Source of the DNA: an uncultured Alphaproteobacteria bacterium
GTDB lineage: Bacteria > Pseudomonadota > Alphaproteobacteria > Rs-D84
Assembly: GCA_944392815.1 (NCBI GenBank)
Contig: CALXXY010000002.1
Coordinates: forward strand, 124,001 to 188,000
Length of the DNA: 64,000 nt
Direction: 5' to 3'
Each line of letters starts with the position of its first letter. Positions within the stretch are counted from its first letter, which is position 1. Made by a program: the position numbers and the translations under genes. The notes beneath the pieces are model-generated. The model saw only the letters and a list, made by a program, of their open reading frames with translations, searched no databases and was not told where the DNA came from. Positions 1 to 8,927 of the stretch are shown here, piece after piece.

Positions 1-216
1 ACCATAGCGAATAAATCCGACAATTTGCCCAACAAACGATTGTTCACCAAACGTACTGGCGGCGGCAAATCCGTCCAGATACGGATTGTAAAACATCATC
101 GCCACCAATGCGAACAACCCCAGCGCCAACAACAGTCCGCCTGCGATTCGCCGAATTAAACCCTTTAACGCCACAGAAATACTTTCTGGGAAAAAATTAT
201 TTGATGTCTTTGCCAT
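1..216 (-). CDS. ftsK: DNA translocase FtsK, N-terminal fragment (cut by window start)
   Basis: This is the first 72 codons of a longer gene that runs off the left edge. The translation begins MAKTSNNFFPESIS and continues into a basic-then-hydrophobic stretch (RRIAGGLLLALGLFALVAM), then FNPYLDG-like and FGEQSFVGQ segments. This is the pattern of the first membrane helix and following loop of alphaproteobacterial FtsK, the septal ATPase that segregates chromosome termini through XerCD/dif. No motor-domain sequence is visible, so the assignment rests on the N terminus only. The ATG at 216 is preferred over the in-frame ATG at 225 because a TACAAT -10 hexamer lies at 224-229, exactly 7 bases upstream, which would give a leaderless mRNA. 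No Shine-Dalgarno is present. Confidence 0.6.
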   Translation of the reverse strand, partial: MAKTSNNFFPESISVALKGLIRRIAGGLLLALGLFALVAMMFYNPYLDGFAAASTFGEQSFVGQIVGFIRYG

Positions 217-249
217 GCCATGCATTGTACCACAAAAAACATAAAAATG

Positions 250-951
250 TTAGTGCTGTGCAACATCGCCGCCATAGTTTTTCAACCACGCTTTGACCAA
301 ATCAGCCGCCACCATACCAATAAACGCCCCCAATATAACATCAGACGGCCAATGCGCACCAACCGATATCCGCGACAGCCCAATAATTATGGCCAACGAC
401 CATGTAAACCATTTAATTTTTGGCGCCAACAATCCCAACATAACCAGTCCCGCAAATGACGCAAACGTATGACCCGATGGCATGGAATTAAACGCCCAAT
501 CGGTTGAAAACGGAACAAATCCAGTTTTATCCAACGCCTCGAAAAACACGGGGCGCATACGCCCAATAACAATTTTTAATATTTTGCCAACCACACTGGC
601 AACAAACACAGAACATAACACATAAAACGCATAACTGTTGCGTGTCTTTGCAACGAAATCATTGCAAAACGCCATAAAGCTGGGCTTATTTTGTGCATTT
701 CTGTACCGCACCCCAGAATTGTAAATTTTTTTCAGATAAAACACCAACAACACAACCGCAGATACAATCAGCCAAATTTTCGCATCAAAAATTTTGTCGA
801 ACAAATGCCACAACCAACAGTCCCCACCGCGCATAAATAAATACAGCGGTTTATCGAACCAAAAAATTCCCATAAACACCAACACCGCCGTCACAGCCGC
901 GGCAATACCCAACAAACGCCATTTGATTTTATTATTGGTTGTTAAAAACAT
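250..951 (-). CDS. PAP2-superfamily membrane phosphatase
   Basis: The 233-residue protein carries the full type 2 phosphatidic acid phosphatase signature: KILKIVIGRMRP (KX6RP) near residue 125, PSGHTF near 160 and SRISVGAHWPSD (SRX5HX3D) near 195. Hydrophobic stretches at about residues 12-30, 58-75, 108-125, 165-180, 182-195 and 205-220 fit the six-helix fold. The family removes phosphate from lipid pyrophosphates or phosphates such as undecaprenyl pyrophosphate, phosphatidylglycerophosphate or lipid A, facing the periplasm. The substrate cannot be read from the sequence. It follows the S41-like gene by 20 bases and is probably the last gene of the secDF-side run. Confidence 0.85.
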   Translation of the reverse strand: MFLTTNNKIKWRLLGIAAAVTAVLVFMGIFWFDKPLYLFMRGGDCWLWHLFDKIFDAKIWLIVSAVVLLVFYLKKIYNSGVRYRNAQNKPSFMAFCNDFVAKTRNSYAFYVLCSVFVASVVGKILKIVIGRMRPVFFEALDKTGFVPFSTDWAFNSMPSGHTFASFAGLVMLGLLAPKIKWFTWSLAIIIGLSRISVGAHWPSDVILGAFIGMVAADLVKAWLKNYGGDVAQH

Positions 952-971
952 GATTCCCCCATACGCATTAA

Positions 972-2477
972 TTATTCCGCCACCAGTTTATTGTATACCT
1001 TGGCATCAGTTAAAATTTTCGCCGCCACCGCCGCAGACAACGCATCTTCGTCTGCGCCACTGGTAATCACCGGACAACCGCGCCGCACAGCGTCAACATC
1101 GATATCCGATTTATCATTAAAATCCTGGGCATTAAAATCATTATTAATCACATTCAGGAAAAACGCATTTTGCTGATTTGTCGACCGAATATTAGACAAA
1201 CATACAATCGGGAAAATTCCACGTCCATCAATCACGCGCCCTGTTCCTGTTTTAATTGATTTGTTTAATAATTCCAACGCCCCGCCATTATCCAGATTAA
1301 TGCGACTCGCGATTCGGGCCGCCCCTGCGGTTGGTGTTCCAACCAACACGCCGCGTTCATATTCATAAAACGCGGCGGCCACGGCCTCGGCCGTGCCACG
1401 TGTCATATTGGACATCAGCACAACAATCGGCACATCTGTCACAGCCGCCCCACCGGGAATAACCTCTACTTCATCTTTGGCGGTTTCGACTATGCGCATA
1501 ACAGGCCGCGCCCCAATAAACAGCCCCGCCAACTTTGCCGCCGCCCGTTCATCGTCGCCCGTCGCCGCACGCAAATCCAAAATTATCCCAGATATGTCGG
1601 TATATGTTGCCAACGCTTCGTTAATTATTGATGCGGCATTATCAGAAATTCTGTGCACGACAATTTCCAGTATGCCGCCACTCGCTTCATCACTGCGATG
1701 AACAATATCAGCGTCCGCCAACACAATTGTCGCCCGCCGCAACACAACATCGCGCGCACCCGACGGCGATAATAATTTTATTTTTGATGTCCCGGAATTA
1801 AACCCAGACATCGCCGCAGACAAATCATCGTCCGACATATCCGCCACGTTTGTCCCATTTATGGCGGTAATTAAATCCCCCGCCCGTATGCCAGATATAT
1901 CCGCGGGCGATCCCTTGTACACGCCATGCACCCGCCAATTACCACGTGCGTCACGCGCCCCCTCGAGTCCCACACTGGTCAAAATCCGTCCATCTTCGGT
2001 AATTTCGGCCGCCCGCGAATAAATATATCGGCCATTTTCATCAATTCCGCGCATTAAACTGTCCACCACAACCTGATACATTTCGCTGGTTGACAGATTC
2101 TGCAACGCCGGGTCATTCGCCCGCAGTTTTAACACCAACGCAGTTGTAATTTCACCAAACCCATTCCAATCACCCGGCTGGGGCCGCGGATAATTTGCGA
2201 TAATCGCGTCCCGCCACACCAACACAACCCGTTCATCAGTCGCAGCAATATGCGCATTTGGATTTAAATTTTCCAAACTTTCAATCGCCACATTAATGCT
2301 TTTGCCACCCCATTTAACACCGTCCAGTTTTTCATAAATATCCGCGAACGTCGCAGACACATCAAAAACATTCAAACCGTCCTGGATTGGTTCATCTTCG
2401 AAAAACAAACTGTCTGCATGACACGGCACAGCAACCAGGGCGAAAAACAAATATGCAAATAAATTTTTTATTTTCAT
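972..2477 (-). CDS. S41/CtpA-like periplasmic protein, apparently catalytically dead
   Basis: A signal peptide (residues 1-21, ending PCHA) is followed by an N-terminal helical region, a PDZ domain (about 165-235, with VYKGSPADISGIRAGD) and an S41 C-terminal-processing-peptidase fold (about 260-430). The family normally uses a Ser in a GSASASE-type motif and a Lys about 25 residues later. Here the equivalent segment reads MTRGTAE, with Gly at the serine position, and the later GK reads GA (VGTPTAGAAR). Both catalytic residues therefore appear lost while the fold and PDZ are kept. A peptide-binding or scaffolding role is an inference. The gene lies 32 bases downstream of secF. Confidence 0.75.
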   Translation of the reverse strand: MKIKNLFAYLFFALVAVPCHADSLFFEDEPIQDGLNVFDVSATFADIYEKLDGVKWGGKSINVAIESLENLNPNAHIAATDERVVLVWRDAIIANYPRPQPGDWNGFGEITTALVLKLRANDPALQNLSTSEMYQVVVDSLMRGIDENGRYIYSRAAEITEDGRILTSVGLEGARDARGNWRVHGVYKGSPADISGIRAGDLITAINGTNVADMSDDDLSAAMSGFNSGTSKIKLLSPSGARDVVLRRATIVLADADIVHRSDEASGGILEIVVHRISDNAASIINEALATYTDISGIILDLRAATGDDERAAAKLAGLFIGARPVMRIVETAKDEVEVIPGGAAVTDVPIVVLMSNMTRGTAEAVAAAFYEYERGVLVGTPTAGAARIASRINLDNGGALELLNKSIKTGTGRVIDGRGIFPIVCLSNIRSTNQQNAFFLNVINNDFNAQDFNDKSDIDVDAVRRGCPVITSGADEDALSAAVAAKILTDAKVYNKLVAE

Positions 2478-2509
2478 GTTGGCCCCTCTCCCTGGTTGTG
2501 TGCAACGAA

Positions 2510-3388
2510 TTATTTCCCGTTTGTAATAGAATCGTCACGCAGATTAAAGTGATACAAAATAACGTTTGAAATATAAATACTGGTGAACGTTCCCATAACA
2601 ACCGCAAACGTCATAGCAATCGAAAAATCACGCAACGCCGGCCCACCAAACAGGAACAACGCCACCATTGCCAATATCGTCGACACCCCGGTCATAATGG
2701 TTCTGCGCATCATTTCATTCACAGACAAATCAATCAAATCGTCCATGGGCATTTTGTGATATTTTTTAATATTTTCCTCGATTCGGTCATAGTTTACAAC
2801 CTTGTCATTAATGGAATATCCGACACCCATCAGGATAACCGCAATCGCCGTCTGATTGAATTCCAACCCTGTGATTGAAAAGAATCCAAACATAATCACG
2901 AAATCCAAACACAGCGAAATAAACGACCCGATGGCATATCCGCCACGATATCGCACCCACACATACACAGACATTAATATGAATGAAAACAATATCGCCA
3001 AAATACCACCGCGCACCAATTCATCGCCAATTTTTGGCCCAACAATTTGCACCTGGGAATATTCAACATTGTTGCCCAAAATTTCTTTGATTTCAGCCAC
3101 ACGGGCATTTTGTTCGGCATCAGTCGCACCCTTGTGCAAACCAACACGCACCAAAATTGCCCCATTGTCACCAACCGATTGCAATTCAGGATTAAATTGT
3201 GCCAAATCACTGCGCATTTTATCAATGGTATAATCCGCGGAAACCGGCGTCACCTCCATCGATATACCACCGGCGAAATCAATACCATAATTCAACCCAC
3301 GGAATATCAACGACAGCACAGACAGCAAAATCAGCGCGCCCGCAATCCAGTACGACAATTTGCGATATTTCATAAACTTTAATTTCAT
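2510..3388 (-). CDS. secF: Protein translocase subunit SecF
   Basis: The 292-residue membrane protein has the SecF hallmarks: a first helix at about 13-31, the GIDFAGG motif (D1-type) at 35-41, a periplasmic domain to about 125, and five further helices with GVGYSINDKVVNYDRIEE (residues 184-201), the SecF version of the RND signature. It works with SecD and YajC at the SecYEG channel, using the proton gradient to help pull exported proteins out on the periplasmic side. It lies 10 bases downstream of secD in the order yajC-secD-secF. Confidence 0.97.
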   Translation of the reverse strand: MKLKFMKYRKLSYWIAGALILLSVLSLIFRGLNYGIDFAGGISMEVTPVSADYTIDKMRSDLAQFNPELQSVGDNGAILVRVGLHKGATDAEQNARVAEIKEILGNNVEYSQVQIVGPKIGDELVRGGILAILFSFILMSVYVWVRYRGGYAIGSFISLCLDFVIMFGFFSITGLEFNQTAIAVILMGVGYSINDKVVNYDRIEENIKKYHKMPMDDLIDLSVNEMMRRTIMTGVSTILAMVALFLFGGPALRDFSIAMTFAVVMGTFTSIYISNVILYHFNLRDDSITNGK

Positions 3389-3398
3389 AACACGCCCC

Positions 3399-4958
3399 TT
3401 AATTTGTCTTTACATAACCAATTTTTTTATTTTTACCGCCCATGTACCAATCGATGATAACCTTGGACAAAGATACACAAGTGAACAGCGTGGTCAAAAC
3501 ACCGACCGACAGCGTCACTGCGAATCCACGAATGGGTCCGGCCCCGAATTGGAACAGCACCAACGAACAAATCAAATTGGTTAAATTCCCGTCCAATACG
3601 GCCTTCATAGATCTGTGGAATCCGGCCTCGACCGCGCGCAGCGGCGTTGACCCGGCGCGAATTTCATCACGTATTCGTTCGAACGGCAAAATATTCGCGT
3701 CCACAGCCATACCCAACGTCAACACGATACCGGCAATCCCAGGCAACGTTAACACACCACCCAGCACAGCCGTGATACCAATAATCATCGCCAAATTAAT
3801 CAGCAACACAAAACTGGCAATAACACCAAAACCGCGATAGCAAACAATCATGAATATCATAATAAATATGACACCCATCAACGACGCTATTTTACCGGCC
3901 TCGATAGTGTCGGCCCCCAGTCCCGCGCCAACGGTACGTTCTTCGATAACCTGCAATGGCGCCGGCAAAGCACCGCTGCGCAACAGCACGGCTAAATCTT
4001 TGGCACCCTGCAACGTGAACCCACCAGAAATCTGACCACGGCCACCCGGAATTGGTTCACGAATCGTTGGGGCGGACAAAACCTCGCCGTCCAGGACGAT
4101 TGCGAAACGTTCATTTACATGTTCGGTCGTCAGTTTTGCAAATCTGCGTGCGCCCGCCGCATCGAACACAGTCGTCACGACCGGCAAATTATTTTGGTCA
4201 AAATCCGCCTGGGAATCTTTTAACGATTCGCCCGATACCTCTACATGCGAATACACAGGAATCAATTGCCCGGGCGCATCAATATACGGTAAAAATTCTG
4301 TTCCCTTTGGCGGACGTCCAGACGCTAACTGTTCAGCGGTCACATTTTCATTCACCAAATGGAAAGTCATCTTTGCCGTCTGACCAATTAATTCTTTGAT
4401 ACGTTCTGGATTATCCACACCAGGCAATTGTATCAAAATATATTTTCCGCCCTGGCTTTGAATAGATGGTTCTTTGGTCCCCAGCGCATCAACACGACGA
4501 CGCACAATTTCAATACTGCGCGACAAAGCGTCCTGGACCATTTCTTCGCGTGCACGCGCCGAATAAGTCAACGAAACATTGCGCCCATCAACGGTAATGT
4601 CCACAGTGTCACCAAATTCACTGCGCAAACGTCCGCGCGCCTTGGACACATCGTCGGCATTACGCACAACGAACGACACAACACCATCATGATTGCGCAG
4701 ATTTGAAAAACGAATAACACCTTTGTCCCTGTCTATCAAGGCACTGCGTGCCTCTTCGTACAATTGCGTGGTTTTATCCTGCATCATGGTTGTGGTGTCA
4801 ACCTCTAATAATAACTGGGCACCACCCTTTAAATCCAACCCCAACTGAATTGGTTGAATCCACGACGGGAAATAAGGCGCCAAACTGGGCGCCATTGTTG
4901 GCACAGCCAATAATACACCAAACACTGCGACAAAAATTATTGCCAGTTTTTTTAACAT
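3399..4958 (-). CDS. secD: Protein translocase subunit SecD
   Basis: The protein has 519 residues, with an N-terminal helix (1-22), LGLDLKGG at about 39-46, a large periplasmic P1 domain, GGRGQISGGFTLQGA followed by LAVLLRSGALPAP, and then five helices holding GMAVDANILPFERIRDE, the conserved SecD motif. It pairs with SecF in the proton-driven SecDF complex. The gene starts 13 bases after the yajC stop. No anomaly is seen. Confidence 0.97.
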   Translation of the reverse strand: MLKKLAIIFVAVFGVLLAVPTMAPSLAPYFPSWIQPIQLGLDLKGGAQLLLEVDTTTMMQDKTTQLYEEARSALIDRDKGVIRFSNLRNHDGVVSFVVRNADDVSKARGRLRSEFGDTVDITVDGRNVSLTYSARAREEMVQDALSRSIEIVRRRVDALGTKEPSIQSQGGKYILIQLPGVDNPERIKELIGQTAKMTFHLVNENVTAEQLASGRPPKGTEFLPYIDAPGQLIPVYSHVEVSGESLKDSQADFDQNNLPVVTTVFDAAGARRFAKLTTEHVNERFAIVLDGEVLSAPTIREPIPGGRGQISGGFTLQGAKDLAVLLRSGALPAPLQVIEERTVGAGLGADTIEAGKIASLMGVIFIMIFMIVCYRGFGVIASFVLLINLAMIIGITAVLGGVLTLPGIAGIVLTLGMAVDANILPFERIRDEIRAGSTPLRAVEAGFHRSMKAVLDGNLTNLICSLVLFQFGAGPIRGFAVTLSVGVLTTLFTCVSLSKVIIDWYMGGKNKKIGYVKTN

Positions 4959-4971
4959 ACCACTACCCTTT

Positions 4972-5289
4972 TTACTCTACACTTGCGATTGCGCCCTTGG
5001 CCACTTCGATAACGACGCCCTTGGCAATTTCCATTTCCACTGTTTTTTCGTTTACTTTTTTAACAGTACCATAAATACCGGCCGCCACAATACGATTGCC
5101 AACCTGAATGGAATCAACCATTTTTTGATATTCAGCCATACGCTTTTTATTTGGGCGCACCATAAACAGATAAATAATTGCAAATATAATCAGACAGTAC
5201 AGCAATAATCCCCACCAATCAGTTGCCTGGGGCGCCACCGTTGTTGCGGCCTGGGTTGCTGCGTCTGCGACTGCTGCTGTTTGTTCCAT
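4972..5289 (-). CDS. yajC: Preprotein translocase subunit YajC
   Basis: This is a 105-residue single-span protein with an N-terminal Ala/Thr-rich tail, one helix (about WGLLLYCLIIFAIIYLFMV) and the family motif RPNKKRMAEYQKMVDS, followed by the small cytoplasmic beta domain. YajC associates with SecDF. The ATG at 5289 (MEQTAAV) is chosen over the longer frame from 5310 because an AAGGAGA Shine-Dalgarno lies 7-8 bases in front of it. It is the first gene of yajC-secD-secF and follows mutL by 78 bases. Confidence 0.95.
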   Translation of the reverse strand: MEQTAAVADAATQAATTVAPQATDWWGLLLYCLIIFAIIYLFMVRPNKKRMAEYQKMVDSIQVGNRIVAAGIYGTVKKVNEKTVEMEIAKGVVIEVAKGAIASVE

Positions 5290-5367
5290 AATTTTCTCCT
5301 TAACTGCCAATTATCATGGGTTCAGAATAGTAAAAAAAGCCCGTTATGTAAAGGAAAATAGTTATAT

Positions 5368-7116
5368 TCATACACGTTCAAACCAACCATCAATTTGTGA
5401 CAACGGAATAATTTTGTACACAGGACGTCCATGATTGCATTCCCCACCCCGTGTGGTGTTTTCAATATCACGCAACAAAGCGTCCATTTGCGCCATATCC
5501 AATTTTTGCCCCGCCCGCACACTGTGATGACATGCATAATTTGCCAATTTTAAATGCAACCGTTCCGCCAGTTGTGATGAATGCCCATAATCGCGAACCT
5601 CGGCTGCGATGGCACGAAACAAATCTGTCCAATCCAAATCCCAATCAGCCGGCCGTTCAAATACAGCAATCGCATCATCACCAAACGCATCAACACGCAC
5701 ACCCGCCGCCGCCAATTGTTCAGAAATTGATAACACCGCCGCAACATCTTCGTCACGCAAATGTATAACAATTGGCGTTAATAATGGTTGAACATGAATG
5801 TCATGCCGACGCAAACGTTCATACGTTATGCGTTCATGCGCAGCATGTTGATCAATAATAACCAGGTTATCAGCACTTTGCGCCAAAATATATTTGTTGC
5901 CAATTTGACCAATGACACGCCCCAGCGGCCTGGATTCATCTGGATTTTCATCTGACGCGTTTTGTACATTTAACGAATGTGGCGCCGTCGCGGTCGTGCC
6001 AGCAAACACAGATTTCAATTCCACCCCCCGCTTGGGCGACGAAACATGAAACGCGCCCGGCGCAAAATGTAAATCCTGGGCAACAGGCCTGGGCGCAAAA
6101 ATTTGCGCGGGCTGCACCCCGGTCGCCACACGTGGCGCCGCATTCAATGTTTGTGACAACACGTCGCGCAATGATTTAATAATAAACGCGCGCACATGCG
6201 ACGGTTCCAAAAAATGCACATCTGTTTTGGCGGGCGACACATTCACATCAACATTGCGCGGATTCATTTCCAAATACAACGCGCACAACGGAAATTCACG
6301 CGCATGCATAACGTCCATATACGCCGCACGCAACGCCCCCACCAACACTTTGTCCCGCACAGGCCGCCCATTCACAAATAAAAATTGATCCACAGATGTT
6401 GCCCGTCGCAACGTTGGTTCCGAAATCAATCCATGCAATCGCAAACTGGAATCAGACGTCGACACCGCGTCCACATTCAACATACGCCCCCGCACATCAT
6501 CGCCCATAACCGCCGCCACACGTTCGGCCATATCCTGATTTTTTGGGAATCGCCATTTATTATTTAATGTAAAACCAACGTCCGCGCGCGCCATGGCCAA
6601 ACGTTTCACCACGTCCAACACAGACATCATTTCAGCCCTGTCGCCACGCAAAAATTTTAACCGCGCAGGCGTTTTCGCAAACAAATTTTGAACACGGATT
6701 CGCGTTCCCCCGTCCCATGCAGACGGCCGTATTTCACCAGACGCACAATCCAGCACCCAACCATTGTCATCAATTCCGTTAAATGTATCAATGGTCATAT
6801 CTGATACAGACGCAATTGACGGCAACGCTTCGCCACGAAATCCCATAAAATTAATATTTAATAAATCATCAGACGGTAATTTAGACGTTGCATGCCGCAT
6901 AATACTGTGCGCCAAATCGTCGCGCGACATACCGCCCCCATTATCAATCACAGAAATCATGGTGCGTCCACCATCAACCACATCAATAACAATCTGGTCA
7001 GCACCGGCGTCCAGCGCATTTTCCACCAATTCTTTGACAACGCTGGCGGGCCGTTCCACAACTTCGCCGGCGGCAATTTGATTTATCAAAAAATCCGGCA
7101 AAACGCGAATCGGCAT
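5368..7116 (-). CDS. mutL: DNA mismatch repair protein MutL
   Basis: The 582-residue protein has the GHKL ATPase motifs of MutL in order: INQIAAGEVVERP (about 10-22), ELVENALDAGA, DNGGGM, and FRGEALPSIASV near residue 95. The C-terminal domain has DQHAAHERITYE, matching the DQHA(X)2E(X)4E endonuclease motif of bacteria without MutH, and ends with ECNHGRP, the partner metal-binding segment (C-HGRP). It should therefore nick DNA itself during mismatch repair. It starts 7 bases after the greA stop, so the two genes are probably cotranscribed. Confidence 0.97.
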   Translation of the reverse strand: MPIRVLPDFLINQIAAGEVVERPASVVKELVENALDAGADQIVIDVVDGGRTMISVIDNGGGMSRDDLAHSIMRHATSKLPSDDLLNINFMGFRGEALPSIASVSDMTIDTFNGIDDNGWVLDCASGEIRPSAWDGGTRIRVQNLFAKTPARLKFLRGDRAEMMSVLDVVKRLAMARADVGFTLNNKWRFPKNQDMAERVAAVMGDDVRGRMLNVDAVSTSDSSLRLHGLISEPTLRRATSVDQFLFVNGRPVRDKVLVGALRAAYMDVMHAREFPLCALYLEMNPRNVDVNVSPAKTDVHFLEPSHVRAFIIKSLRDVLSQTLNAAPRVATGVQPAQIFAPRPVAQDLHFAPGAFHVSSPKRGVELKSVFAGTTATAPHSLNVQNASDENPDESRPLGRVIGQIGNKYILAQSADNLVIIDQHAAHERITYERLRRHDIHVQPLLTPIVIHLRDEDVAAVLSISEQLAAAGVRVDAFGDDAIAVFERPADWDLDWTDLFRAIAAEVRDYGHSSQLAERLHLKLANYACHHSVRAGQKLDMAQMDALLRDIENTTRGGECNHGRPVYKIIPLSQIDGWFERV

Positions 7117-7123
7117 ATCTGGG

Positions 7124-7594
7124 CTATTCCTTGAATTTTACTTCTAAAATTTCATATTCTTTTTCACCACTGGGCAATTTAACAATGCACGTATCACCCA
7201 CGCATCTGCCAATCATGGCCCGCCCCACTGGCGAAGTACATGAAATAACATGTTTGCCGTCGGCCTCGACATCAGACAAAATCCGGCACTGCATACGATT
7301 GCCATCTTCGTCCTCGGCCATGACACGCGCACCGAACACCACCCTGTCGCCGGTCAAACTGTCCACATCAATAACATTGGCATTATTGATAAAATCTTCG
7401 ATAAATTGAATACGTTTGTCTATTTGCCGTTGCTTTTCCTTGGCCGCGCTGTAATCAGCGTTTTCAGACAAATCACCCAAAGAACGCGCCCATTGAACAG
7501 TTTTCAAAATTTCTGGACGTTGAACTTCCTTTAAATCTTTTAATTCTTTAATCAGGCCATCAAACCCAGCCCGCGAAATCGGCTTTTTTTCCAT
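7124..7594 (-). CDS. greA: Transcription elongation factor GreA
   Basis: This 156-residue protein has the two-domain Gre layout: an N-terminal coiled-coil hairpin with SLGDLSENADYSAAKEKQ (acidic tip DLSENADY) and a C-terminal FKBP-like domain containing SPVGRAMIG. It stimulates RNA polymerase to cleave backtracked transcripts. The start at 7594 (MEKKPIS) gives the usual family length. The longer frame from 7642 would add 16 residues not seen in GreA. A promoter with TATAAT at 7628-7633 and a -35 shared with the divergent permease gene lies upstream. Confidence 0.96.
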   Translation of the reverse strand: MEKKPISRAGFDGLIKELKDLKEVQRPEILKTVQWARSLGDLSENADYSAAKEKQRQIDKRIQFIEDFINNANVIDVDSLTGDRVVFGARVMAEDEDGNRMQCRILSDVEADGKHVISCTSPVGRAMIGRCVGDTCIVKLPSGEKEYEILEVKFKE

Positions 7595-7627
7595 TTTTCT
7601 TTTATCCCCATATATATTTTCGTTGAA

Positions 7628-7678
7628 ATTATAAGCATTCATTTTAATTTTGCAATTGTCAAATGAACAGGGTATACT
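7628..7678. promoter_or_regulatory. Back-to-back promoters sharing one palindromic -35 hexamer
   Basis: The palindrome TTGCAA at 7650-7655 reads the same on both strands. On the plus strand it sits 17 bases before TATACT (7673-7678), in front of the LptF/G gene. On the minus strand it sits 16 bases before TATAAT (7633-7628), in front of greA. Both spacings are near ideal for a sigma-70 promoter, so the two units may share one -35 element and exclude each other. This is a prediction from pattern only. Confidence 0.5.
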
Positions 7679-7699
7679 TTTTTAATTAACTGATAACAT

Positions 7700-8761
7700 A
7701 TGATATTCAGACCAAAAATTTTGAACAGATTCCTGCTGCGCAGATTTTTTTCCGGCGTGGGGTTGGTAATGTTGGTTGTATGCGGGATTATTATGGCGGT
7801 GACGTTTGTGGAACGTTTGCCATCAAATCCAACTGCCCTTGCCGCCATGGCCGACGCATGGCGCAGGTTATTGGAATACGTCCCGCTGTTTTTGCCGCTG
7901 GCTGTATTTATGGGAACATTGCTGGCGTCATATAATTTGACCAAATCCAGCGAAAGCATTATTGTGGCCAGTGCGGGTCTGTCGCCGTATCAAATGGCGC
8001 GCCCATTTTTAATTGGTGCCGCACTGATTGGCGTTGTCGCAACCACAGTATTAAATCCATATTCAGTAAAATTAAATTCGGCCGATATAACGGCGGATCA
8101 CCTGGTATTAATTGATGACGAAATCTGGTTGCGCGAATCATCGGACAACGGATATATCACCATGAACGCCAAAAACATGCACAAATCTGGAAATATATTG
8201 TTATTTGATAACGCCACAATATATGTACAAAGCACCGATTTCAAATTATCCCAACGAATCCAGGCGTCCACCGTCACATTATCGGACAGCGGCCTGGGGG
8301 CAACAAATGCCACCACATGGGACGCCCGCGGAATTCCCACCACCACAGATTGGCACATGCAAACGCTGCTGACGCCACAAACCGTATTGGACAGATATCT
8401 GCAGCCCGATCAAATTTCATTTTGGCAATTGCCACAATTTATTAAAAAAATGCAGCAAATTGGCGTCCCGGTACGTGCACACTTGGTTCAATTTTGGACA
8501 TTGCTGTTTTTGCCATTGACCATGGTCGCCATGGCAACATTGGGTGTTGCATTTTCCCAAACGCGCCAGCGCAGAAATTACAGTTTTGGTGTAAAATTCG
8601 GCATGGGCATCTTAACATGCTTTGCGGTGTATTTTCTGGTCAATATGTTTGGTGCATTGGGATCGACCGGTGTTGTACCACCACTGTTGGCGATAATTGC
8701 GCCGCCATTGATAATAATTGCGGGCGCAGGTGTTTTCATTACCAGTTTTGATACTATATAA
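7700..8761 (+). CDS. LPS export ABC permease, LptF/LptG family
   Basis: The 353-residue protein has the YjgP/YjgQ architecture: three N-terminal helices (about 10-35, 50-75, 92-115), a periplasmic beta-jellyroll domain (about 120-255) and three C-terminal helices (about 263-350). The SESIIVASAGLSPYQMARP segment is the conserved cytoplasmic coupling region for the LptB ATPase. These permeases extract lipopolysaccharide from the inner membrane and pass it to LptC. Whether it is LptF or LptG cannot be decided, and no partner permease is present in the window. No clear Shine-Dalgarno precedes the ATG. Confidence 0.88.
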   Translation: MIFRPKILNRFLLRRFFSGVGLVMLVVCGIIMAVTFVERLPSNPTALAAMADAWRRLLEYVPLFLPLAVFMGTLLASYNLTKSSESIIVASAGLSPYQMARPFLIGAALIGVVATTVLNPYSVKLNSADITADHLVLIDDEIWLRESSDNGYITMNAKNMHKSGNILLFDNATIYVQSTDFKLSQRIQASTVTLSDSGLGATNATTWDARGIPTTTDWHMQTLLTPQTVLDRYLQPDQISFWQLPQFIKKMQQIGVPVRAHLVQFWTLLFLPLTMVAMATLGVAFSQTRQRRNYSFGVKFGMGILTCFAVYFLVNMFGALGSTGVVPPLLAIIAPPLIIIAGAGVFITSFDTI

Positions 8762-8788
8762 ATATATATAAATGAATGGGGGAACAAA

Positions 8789-8920
8789 ATGCCATTGCGT
8801 AAAAAAAACACAAAACGAAATCAAATTATTATATGGACCATTATCGCAGTTATTGTGATATTAATGATTGTATCGTTCCCGGCCACCCAATCCGTGACCG
8901 AAGTTGTCCTGCACCCATAA
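8789..8920 (+). CDS. 43-residue single-span membrane protein
   Basis: The reading frame begins MPLRKKNTKRNQ, passes through one hydrophobic stretch (IIIWTIIAVIVILMIVSF) and ends in a short periplasmic tail (TEVVLHP). A strong GGGGGA ribosome site lies 5-10 bases before the ATG. The gene is 27 bases after the permease and 7 bases before the recombinase start, so translation of the recombinase may be coupled to it. I do not recognise the family. The positive-inside N terminus predicts a cytoplasmic N terminus. Confidence 0.6.
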   Translation: MPLRKKNTKRNQIIIWTIIAVIVILMIVSFPATQSVTEVVLHP

Positions 8921-8927
8921 CCCAATT

